Positions 52,409 to 59,157 of a stretch of 64,000 nt of DNA are shown piece by piece. Under the pieces are notes generated by a model. That model saw only the letters and a program-made list of their open reading frames with translations, made no database searches and was not told where the DNA came from. Every line of letters begins with the position of its first letter. Position 1 is the first letter of the stretch. Source of the DNA: Deltaproteobacteria bacterium. Lineage in GTDB: Bacteria > UBA10199 > JADGCS01. Location of the stretch: assembly GCA_024233595.1 (NCBI GenBank), contig JACKPK010000009.1, positions 10,887-74,886 on the forward strand, given 5' to 3'. The position numbers and the translations under genes are program-made.

Positions 52409-52435
52409 TAAAGATTTTTTAGTTCCATCCGAAAA
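52409..52435 (+). promoter_or_regulatory. Sigma-28 promoter of fliD
   Basis: TAAA, 15 bases, TCCGAAAA: perfect -35, ideal spacing and a -10 like GCCGATAA. It lies 24 bases after the pseI stop. Transcription would start near 52445, leaving a leader of about 105 bases that contains the hairpin at 52471-52517. Confidence 0.75.
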
Positions 52436-52470
52436 GATCTATGGTAGAATTGTCCTTGGGTATTTTGAAG

Positions 52471-52517
52471 AGGACATGCGTGGTTCGATCAGCCATGGAG
52501 GCTGGGTCCTTTTTTTC
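52471..52517 (+). promoter_or_regulatory. Terminator-like hairpin in the fliD leader
   Basis: CAGCC/GGCTG (52490-52494, 52500-52504) with loop ATGGA sits inside an outer AGGAC/GTCCT pairing (52471-52475, 52506-52510), followed directly by a run of 8 T. This looks like a terminator or attenuator inside the untranslated leader, 34 bases before the fliD start. The GGA in the loop also fits a CsrA site. A 15-codon reading frame (52476-52523) overlaps the structure and could be a leader peptide, though it has no clear ribosome site beyond GAGGAC. Confidence 0.45.
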
Positions 52518-52550
52518 TATTAAGAAAAAGGGCAAGAAAACGGAGTTTCT

Positions 52551-53935
52551 ATGTCTTTTTCAGTTGGCGGGATTTTTTCCGGCTTAGATACCGATTCCAT
52601 TGTTGAAGCGCTTGTTGGTGTCAAAGAAGCGACTCTCATCACTCCCTTTAGAAGACCGCATTGTTAATTTAACGGCCAGACAGTCAGCCTTGTCTGAAAT
52701 TTCTGATACTATGAAAAACCATGTTGAGTGCTGAGTTCGTTGCAGGATTTGACTGATTTTGAAGGCCGCACAGGTGTGTCTTCTGATTCCACAACTTTGT
52801 CGTTAACAACCGTGGGTGACGATGCTTCTAAAGGTTCTTACAGTGTTTATGTGAAATCAGCCTGGCAAGCGGATCGTAATATTTTGAAGGTGTTGCCAAC
52901 ACCAACGCGATCACCTTTGGCACTGGCGATATCACAATCTCTTCCAGTGGCGAGTCTGTCGTGATCACCATTGATAGTTCCAACAACACTTTGGCGGGTA
53001 TTCGTGATGCGATTAACTCATCAGGTGGCCCTGTGACGGCTTCGATTGTAAACGATGGCTCTGGTGCTTCTCCGTATCGTTTGGTTTTGACTTCAAACGA
53101 AACCGGTGACGATGCCGACATCACTCATGACATTGCTTCTGTATTGACTTTAACAAACGACGCGGCTTTGAACGCCGATAGCTCCAACACCGCTCAGGAT
53201 GCGCAAGTCACAATCAACGGTCTTGCGATTTATAGTGAATCGAATACCTTTGTGGATGCGATTGATGATGTGACTTTTGAGATTTCACAAGTCGAAACCG
53301 ACACGCCTTTGACTCTTACTATTTCAGATGATTTCACCACACCGATCTCAACGATTTCTTCTTTTATAGCTTCTTACAATCTTGTTTTGGCGGAGTTTTC
53401 AGCAGCCTTTGATACAGATGATACCACTGGCGCTTCTACGGGCACGCTTTCTAGTGATATCTCGGTGCAGATCGCGCAGAATCGTTTGGCTAATATCATG
53501 ACCAATGTGCATTACGAGTTGGCTGGTAACGCATTCCAAAGTTTAGCTGAAATTGGCATCACCATGAACGATGATGGCTTGCTCGATGTTGATACTGATG
53601 TTTTGGAAGATGCACTCACAGAAGATGCCGATAGTGTGAAGCGTTTGTTCCAAGGGATGTCCAGCAGTGTCGATGGCATTGCGGATCAGGCTTATGATGT
53701 TTTGTATGATCTCACCAACTCAGCAGATGGTGTTTTCACTAGAAAAAGCCGCATTTGGGATGAGACCATTGATGATCTATTGGACCTCATGGAAGAGCGT
53801 GAGGATCGTATTGAGACCTATGAAGAGTTAGTTCGGTCAAAGTTTAATTATTTAGAAGAGCTGCTTTCCACCTTAGAGGCGCAGTCCTCTGCTTTGGAAG
53901 GCTTACAGAGTGTGCTGGATTCTTCTAATTCGTAA
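52551..53935 (+). pseudogene. fliD: Flagellar filament cap protein FliD, frameshifted
   Basis: FliD caps the filament and folds flagellin. The start (MSFSVGGIFSGLDTDSIVEAL) is perfect, behind ACGGAG, and residues from 52961 to the stop form a good FliD C-terminus (324 residues). Between about 52630 and 52900 the frame changes at least four times: PLEDRIVNLTARQSALSEIS lies in a second frame, SLQDLTDFEGRTGV returns to the first, and GVANTNAITFGTGD is in the third. Restored, the protein would have about 460 residues, a normal length. Since the pieces are all well conserved, sequence error is as likely as real inactivation. Confidence 0.85.
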
Positions 53936-53942
53936 AAAAAGT

Positions 53943-53969
53943 TAAAGGATTTTCGAAAGCGTCCGTTAA
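53943..53969 (+). promoter_or_regulatory. Sigma-28 promoter of fliS
   Basis: TAAA, 15 bases, TCCGTTAA lies 8 bases after the fliD stop. Both elements and spacing fit the FliA consensus, and the spacer resembles that of the flagellin 1 promoter. The transcript would begin near 53978, 35 bases before fliS. Confidence 0.75.
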
Positions 53970-54012
53970 GGAAATTAGGAAGCTCGTTTGAACGTCAAGG
54001 AGGAGTGACTTT

Positions 54013-54405
54013 ATGCAGCAGGTGTATAGTCCGTATAATCAATATCGCCAACATCAGAACAATGCGGTTCAGGATGCAGATCCTGTGACATTGATCACCA
54101 TGTTACTTGAAGGTGCCATAAGCCTTAATAAAAAGGCTAAACTTTGCCTTGAACAAGATGACACAAAAACAGCTTTAGAAGCTGTTGAGAATGGAACAAA
54201 GATCGTGATGCATCTTTACGCCAGTCTTGATTTTGATAATGGTGGCGAAATCGCTGAAAAATTAGGTTCACTTTATCATTATGTTTGCGACCAATATGTT
54301 TTGTTCCAAAAGGATCCCAAAGACATGGCTCCCTTGGAATCAATCAATCAGGTTTTGGTCACCATTCTAGATGGCTGGAAGCAAATTCCTAAAGAAGATA
54401 AGTGA
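54013..54405 (+). CDS. fliS: Flagellin export chaperone FliS
   Basis: FliS binds the C-terminus of flagellin and keeps it unfolded for export. The 130 residues are the family size. The N-terminal YNQYRQHQNNAVQDADPVTL matches the FliS hallmark (Y-x-x-N-x-V-x-T-A-P-x-L type), followed by the amphipathic helices MLLEGAI and AVENGTKIVMHLYASLDF. Ribosome site AAGGAGGAG precedes the ATG. It has its own sigma-28 promoter and follows fliD as usual. Confidence 0.94.
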   Translation: MQQVYSPYNQYRQHQNNAVQDADPVTLITMLLEGAISLNKKAKLCLEQDDTKTALEAVENGTKIVMHLYASLDFDNGGEIAEKLGSLYHYVCDQYVLFQKDPKDMAPLESINQVLVTILDGWKQIPKEDK

Positions 54406-54761
54406 TGCAAGAGATTCAACAAGAATTTAAAACTCTAGAAGCAATTGATCTTAGCCTGTTGTTGGGAATCCAAAAGAGGTTAACAGATCCCGTGCAGAAA
54501 GCTCTGAAGCGACGAGCGCAGCAAGTTGAGCGCATTCGTTTATTGTGCGAAGAGTTTTTGTCTGATCAGAATAAAAACCTAAACATGGAACTCCTTAAAA
54601 AACTCAATCAAGAGGCCTTGAATCGGCAACGTAGCATGAATCAAGCCTTAAAGAAGTTAAGCGATAATGCCAAAGGCGATATGTCTCAGTGTGCGTCTCA
54701 AGGTATTGTCAAAAATGCACCCTACAGACCACGCAAAAGAAATCGTCGTATTAGCGTTTAG
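54405..54761 (+). CDS. FliT-like small helical protein
   Basis: The ATG shares one base with the fliS stop (118 residues). The protein is all helical and basic at its end (PYRPRKRNRRISV). There are no clear motifs. Its size, position after fliS and coiled-coil heptads suggest a FliT-type chaperone for FliD, but FliT proteins are poorly conserved and this one cannot be confirmed. The last 25 residues are unlike FliT. Confidence 0.55.
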   Translation: MQEIQQEFKTLEAIDLSLLLGIQKRLTDPVQKALKRRAQQVERIRLLCEEFLSDQNKNLNMELLKKLNQEALNRQRSMNQALKKLSDNAKGDMSQCASQGIVKNAPYRPRKRNRRISV

Positions 54762-54798
54762 CGTGGCTAAGTCCCTGTTTTTAAGCCCTAAAAATTCA

Positions 54799-54825
54799 TT
54801 TACAATTCAATTAAATGTCCGTAAT
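54799..54825 (+). promoter_or_regulatory. Weak sigma-28-like site before the PilZ gene
   Basis: TTTA, 15 bases, TCCGTAAT. The -10 belongs to the TCCG family, but the -35 is poor and the predicted start of transcription would fall only about 2 bases before the ATG at 54837. This would make the mRNA nearly leaderless. It is kept because the gene lacks any obvious ribosome site. Confidence 0.2.
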
Positions 54826-54836
54826 TGCTTCTGATC

Positions 54837-55436
54837 ATGTCTGATCAAGAACAAAATAACGTTACCAAAATGCCTCTAGCTTCCGATCGCGAGTATTTTC
54901 GTGTTAATGGACAGCTTTATTTTCACTGCGATGTCATTGACGAAACCAAAGGTTATACAGAAGACACCCAAGGTTTTTTCATGCCGAGTTTTGCGCAAGA
55001 TGAAGACGATTTTGTTGGGCTTTCGATTGATGCTTTTCGCGAAAAAATTCTGGCATCTAAATTAGAAGAAAAAGATTATTTTTTAGAAATGCAGCAACTC
55101 ATGGTGATGATGAAGCGTTTTTTCGACATGGAAATTGTTGGGCGCAAACAAAAGAAATACAAAAAGGTCAATGTTAACATCAGTGGTTCAGGTTTGGCTT
55201 TTCCTTCCGATGTGCCTTACAAAAACAGCCAGGTTCTTAAACTGTCTTTGTTCTTCCCGGCATTCCCTTATACCTACCTCACATTAAAAGGCTTGGTCAT
55301 CCGTAGCGAGAAAAAAGACATCGGTTATGAGATCAAAACGCAGTTCAAAGACATTAATGAAGAGCTGCGCGAAGAAGTCCTTAAATTTGTGAATTCTTGC
55401 CAGCGCATGAATATCCAACAAAAAGACAAAGAGTAA
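54837..55436 (+). CDS. PilZ-domain protein, probable cyclic di-GMP sensor
   Basis: I start at the ATG that gives MSDQEQ (199 residues). Both PilZ binding motifs are seen: RxxxR as REYFR at residues 18-22 and NxSxxG as NISGSG at about 114-119. They are about 90 residues apart instead of the usual 20-30, because of an acidic helical insertion (about 45-100). Beta strands follow to about residue 175. Located between fliST and hisA, it may link cyclic di-GMP to motility, as YcgR does. No ribosome site is clear. Confidence 0.7.
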   Translation: MSDQEQNNVTKMPLASDREYFRVNGQLYFHCDVIDETKGYTEDTQGFFMPSFAQDEDDFVGLSIDAFREKILASKLEEKDYFLEMQQLMVMMKRFFDMEIVGRKQKKYKKVNVNISGSGLAFPSDVPYKNSQVLKLSLFFPAFPYTYLTLKGLVIRSEKKDIGYEIKTQFKDINEELREEVLKFVNSCQRMNIQQKDKE

Positions 55437-55440
55437 GCTT

Positions 55441-56169
55441 ATGTTGGTTATCCCTGCTATCGATCTTAAGGATGGTCAGGTGGTTCGCCTTAAGCAAGGC
55501 GATATGCAGCAAAGCACAGTGTATTCCAATGACCCCGTGGCTTTTGCTGCAAAGTGGTATCAAGAGGGTGCTGCGCGTTTGCATTTGGTTGATTTAAACG
55601 GTGCCTTTGAAGGTAAACCTTGTCATTTTGAAATCGTACAAAAAATAAAGACAAAATTCCCCGATCTTAAAATAGAAATTGGTGGTGGTTTGCGTAACCG
55701 TGACTCTGTTGTTTCTTATTTTAAAGCGGGTGTTGATTTTTGTATTTTGGGAACCATCGCGCTTAAAGATCCCAATTTGGCCAAGGCTTTGGCGCAAGAG
55801 TTTTCTCGTAAAATCATTCTGGGCATTGATGCCAAAAACGGTCAGGTGGCAACGGAAGGCTGGGCCGATGTTTCTTCAAAAAGCGCGTCTGATGTTTTGG
55901 CGCAGTTTACAGGCACAGCGTTTGAATCGGTGATTTACACCGACATTGCTAAAGATGGCATGCTCGCAGGGCCTAATTTTGAGCAGACTAAAAAATTAAT
56001 CCAAATGCAGTCTTTTCCTGTGATTGCTTCCGGTGGTTTGAGTCAGTTGAGCGACATTCAAAAACTCAAAGACATAAATGCTTATGGGGTCATTGCGGGT
56101 AAAGCTCTTTACGAAAATCGCTTTCATCTTAAAGAAGCCCTTAAAACAGCGGGGGCAAGCGCGTGTTAA
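55441..56169 (+). CDS. hisA: HisA, phosphoribosylformimino-AICAR isomerase
   Basis: HisA catalyses the Amadori isomerisation in histidine synthesis. The 242 residues form a TIM-barrel with catalytic Asp in IPAIDLKDGQVVRL (about 4-17) and IYTDIAKDGMLAGPN (about 163-177), and the phosphate site IEIGGGLRNRDSV. It overlaps hisF by 7 bases. The rest of the his genes are not here, apart from the hisH at 48500 assigned to the sugar module. The ribosome site is weak. Confidence 0.94.
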   Translation: MLVIPAIDLKDGQVVRLKQGDMQQSTVYSNDPVAFAAKWYQEGAARLHLVDLNGAFEGKPCHFEIVQKIKTKFPDLKIEIGGGLRNRDSVVSYFKAGVDFCILGTIALKDPNLAKALAQEFSRKIILGIDAKNGQVATEGWADVSSKSASDVLAQFTGTAFESVIYTDIAKDGMLAGPNFEQTKKLIQMQSFPVIASGGLSQLSDIQKLKDINAYGVIAGKALYENRFHLKEALKTAGASAC

Positions 56170-56918
56170 AAAAACGCATCATCCCTTGTCTCGATGTTGA
56201 TCAAGGTCGTGTTGTTAAAGGTGTTAATTTTAAATCCCTACGTGATGCAGGGGATCCTGTCGAAATTGCCAAGCTTTATAATGATCAAGGAGCCGATGAA
56301 TTGGTGTTTCTTGATATTTCGGCTAGCCACGAAGAGCGCGACACCATTTTGCACATTGTCGAAAAAACAGCGGAGCAAGTTTTTATGCCGCTCACAGTGG
56401 GTGGGGGCGTGCGCTCGGTCGAAGACGTGCGGCGTCTTTTAAACGCCGGAGCCGATAAGATTGCGGTGAACACAGCCGCTTTAAAGAACCCAGATCTCAT
56501 TAATCAAATCAGCGAACGCTTCGGGAATCAGTGTCTTGTTGTTGCCATTGATGCTAAAAAAACTCCTTCTGGTTCTTACAACGTTTTCACTCATGGTGGT
56601 CGCAAGGATTTTGGCAAAGATGCCATGAATTGGGCCAAAGAGATTTGTGAGCGTGGTGCGGGTGAGATTTTATTAACCAGCATGGATCGTGATGGCACCA
56701 AAGAAGGTTTTGATTGCGAGCTCACAGCACTGGTTTCAGAATCGGTGAGCATTCCAGTCATTGCATCAGGTGGAGTGGGGAGTTTGGAGCATCTTTACGA
56801 AGGCTTTGTGCAAGGCAAAGCGGACGCGGTTTTGGCGGCGTCGATTTTTCATTTTGGGACTCATAGTGTCGGGGAAGCCAAAGAGTTTTTGAGGTCAAAG
56901 GGTATTTTGGTGCGGTGA
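56163..56918 (+). CDS. hisF: HisF, imidazole glycerol phosphate synthase cyclase subunit
   Basis: The GTG start overlaps hisA by 7 bases (251 residues). Both catalytic aspartates are present: IPCLDVDQGRVVKG (about 6-19) and the second in VVAIDAKK at about 127-134. Further motifs PLTVGGGVRSVEDVRRL and LTSMDRDGTKEGFDCEL are intact. This is the canonical histidine enzyme, in contrast to the altered HisF-like protein at 49114. It ends 2 bases before a convergent minus-strand gene, with no terminator visible between. Confidence 0.95.
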   Translation: MLKKRIIPCLDVDQGRVVKGVNFKSLRDAGDPVEIAKLYNDQGADELVFLDISASHEERDTILHIVEKTAEQVFMPLTVGGGVRSVEDVRRLLNAGADKIAVNTAALKNPDLINQISERFGNQCLVVAIDAKKTPSGSYNVFTHGGRKDFGKDAMNWAKEICERGAGEILLTSMDRDGTKEGFDCELTALVSESVSIPVIASGGVGSLEHLYEGFVQGKADAVLAASIFHFGTHSVGEAKEFLRSKGILVR

Positions 56919-56920
56919 GG

Positions 56921-57757
56921 TTAAAAGACTTCAGAGGTCTTCAGTGCGATCCGAATATTGTCTTTTTCGAATACGAGACTTTCTTCAAAAAAATCGGATG
57001 GGAAGTTTTCTCGCTTACCCTGAAGCTTATTTGTTTTGATGTCTTGAATGACTCTCTCTAATCTTTCGATGTAATGATCTTGTAATGGGATTGTGTCGTG
57101 ACAAGGAAGCAAAAGCGGTTGCTCGCTGCATTTGTGAATTGTTTGTTTTAGAACTTCTAAAGATTTTTGAAACTCTTCAAAAGAACTATCAGAAAGATGT
57201 AAGTAGAGTGTTCCATCGTATATGAAATCGCCAAGGAAGAAGGCATTCACATTTTTCTCGTAAAGAACCAAATGACCTTTTGTGTGCCCGGTCAGGAGAA
57301 TGGGTTTAAGCTCCCAAGGACCAAAACAAAAATTTTGGTTCGTATCTATAAAATGGCTAGGGTTCCATTTTTTCAGGTGATTGTTTTTGGCGTGTCTTTT
57401 GGCCAAGGGAGTTCATTCTTTAACCAACTGTGATATACCCTGCGTGCTTTTGTTCATTTTGATTGAGGTATTTTAGCCATTCTATTTCTTCAGATAGAAA
57501 ATGATCTGCGCGGTAGTTTGAAGCCAACGTGGTCGCAGTAAAAGGGTAGGTGTTCAAGACATCAAATGAGTTGATGCCAAGAAAGTGAAAGCAGTTTGTC
57601 GGCAAGGGCATTTGATAAGCCAAGACCGGAATCAATGAATAGCTTTGTTATCCGTGGATTTAAGAACGAAAAGCTAACGTGTCCGTTCGTGAATTTCAAA
57701 GATCTTTTTTTGAGTTCTCTGACTTGTACCAATCACCGATACAGGAAAGTTTTTCAT
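56921..57757 (-). pseudogene. Metallo-beta-lactamase-fold hydrolase, frameshifted
   Basis: Reading right to left, an ATG at 57757 starts MKNFPVSVIGTS, then conserved pieces follow in changing frames: NGHVSFSFLNPRITKLFIDS, GLSNALADKLLSL, GINSFDVLNT, a degraded HxHxDH motif (FYCDHVG) and, in an intact 161-codon frame (57406-56921), TGHTKGHLVLY and FLGDFIYDG with the later metal ligands. At least three indels are needed to restore about 278 residues. The fold is clear; the substrate is not. It closes the minus-strand operon, so a role in the phosphoramidate pathway is possible. Confidence 0.7.
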
Positions 57758-57761
57758 GAGA

Positions 57762-58522
57762 CTATTTAGCTCTTTGTTCATGCGCCTTACAATCTCAAGG
57801 CTTGACGGTAAAGTCTACCTCAAGCCATTTGCACAGAGATCACACAGGCATGTGGTAAAAGGAGGTGATTTGCACCTTTGATGTAGCTCATTAAAAAAAG
57901 AAGCTGTCCATGGTTTTTGTGGGTTTAAATTTTGTTTTTTAGATTTGATAATGCTGAGTAAGCTCTTTGATCCCTTGTGGTGTGAGTTTGATGAGCCCCA
58001 TGTATTGTCTCGATCTCCTTTAGCTTTGTGGCTTGCTGCCAATTTCTAAAACACGACCATTAGCATCCAGGCTTTAAAGTTTCGGCATCTGCCAAGGATT
58101 TTCCATGCGCAAACGCCAGAGCTTTTCCCATTGCGGGTCAATGGCAAGGGCTAAGGCCATTTTGATGAAGATCATTTAAAATACTGGTGTTCGTAAACAA
58201 TGTCTGTGTAGCTGATCAAGACATCATTTTGCTGGTGACGAAGGGCTAAAAACAAACTGTGCACCATGTTGCTATTTGAAAAATCGTCATTGGTGACAAA
58301 AGAAAAGCGCACATCAGAAAATGTTTTTAGTAAATGTTCTTGCAGAATGTTGCCTTTGTAGCCTGTGACAAGCGTGACTTCTAATGTGTTTTGGCCTTTT
58401 AACGCGTTGATGATGTGTTCAATAAGCGGTTTGCCATAAAGGGGCACCATGCATTTGGGTTGCTCTTGTGTTAAAGGCATCAGGCGTGAACCCTGACCAG
58501 CTGCAAGCAAAATGGCTTTCAT
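57762..58522 (-). pseudogene. CTP:phosphoglutamine cytidylyltransferase-like (Cj1416-like), frameshifted
   Basis: The ATG at 58522 overlaps the preceding stop by 4 bases. The first 116 codons are intact: MKAILLAAGQGSRLMPLTQE with the nucleotide-binding Gly-rich loop, then PKCMVPLYGKPLIEHI. After 58172 the frame breaks several times, but conserved pieces persist: IDPQWEKLWRLRMENP, ADAETLKPG, ANGRVLEIGSKPQS, YMGLIKLTPQGIKELTQHY and WLEVDFT. Restored length is about 250 residues. The family includes phosphocholine and phosphoglutamine cytidylyltransferases. The gene neighbours favour the latter. Confidence 0.72.
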
Positions 58523-59157
58523 GATGTCGCTCCAAAGAAGTCTTTGAAAAGTTTTTGATCATCAGCAGAAAAAATTTCTTCGCGCTCAGGGTGCCACAGG
58601 ATGCCCATGATTCTCTGTTTGCGGTGTTCAAAAGCCTCTATGACACCATCGGTTGCTTGGGCAAGGACACAAAGCTCTTTAGAGCTTTCTTTGCAACCAA
58701 AGGCATGAAAAGAATTCACTTCGCGATCCCAGTTTTGTGTGCCGATATGTTGTGATTGGTTTTGCATTTTTAAAAGATGTCGCACACGCACATGGTTTGG
58801 GCAATTTGCTAACTTGCTGCCATGTTCGGCAAGCAAGAACTGCGCACCACGACACACACCCATTAGATTTTTATTGTGCTGCAAAGCCAGATTCAAAACG
58901 CGTCTTTCGTGATTGTCTCGGTCTTGGTTAACTTTAATATCTTCGCACACGGCAGGCGCGTTGCCACCAGACAAGATCACACCGTCGCTTTTTTGGATCA
59001 GTTGGTTTAAATGTTCTTCTGAATGCTGGATGCTGATGAGTTGAACTTGAAAACCACAAGAATTTAAAAAACGATGCCATTCTAAGGCAAGGCATTCCCA
59101 TGTTTCCTGGTAGTCAGGGCGTTCTTCTAAACGTTGGGTGATGGCAATTGTTTTCAT
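58519..59157 (-). CDS. Gamma-glutamyl-CDP-amidate hydrolase-like (Cj1417-like, peptidase C26)
   Basis: I start at the ATG overlapping the preceding stop (ATGA), giving 212 residues. It is a class I glutamine-amidotransferase-fold hydrolase. The nucleophile Cys is in MGVCRGAQFLL (about 100-110), the oxyanion region in GVILSGGNAPA (about 60), and the His-Glu in ILWHPEREE (about 190). In Campylobacter jejuni, Cj1417 releases cytidine diphosphoramidate and glutamate from CDP-glutamine. Size, fold and all neighbours agree with that role here. Confidence 0.82.
   Translation of the reverse strand: MKTIAITQRLEERPDYQETWECLALEWHRFLNSCGFQVQLISIQHSEEHLNQLIQKSDGVILSGGNAPAVCEDIKVNQDRDNHERRVLNLALQHNKNLMGVCRGAQFLLAEHGSKLANCPNHVRVRHLLKMQNQSQHIGTQNWDREVNSFHAFGCKESSKELCVLAQATDGVIEAFEHRKQRIMGILWHPEREEIFSADDQKLFKDFFGATS

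Noticed and set aside
57815..58042. Minus-strand open frame of 75 codons taken as a separate small gene
   Set aside because: Part of it matches the degraded C-terminal region of the cytidylyltransferase in one of its broken frames; it is a fragment, not a gene.
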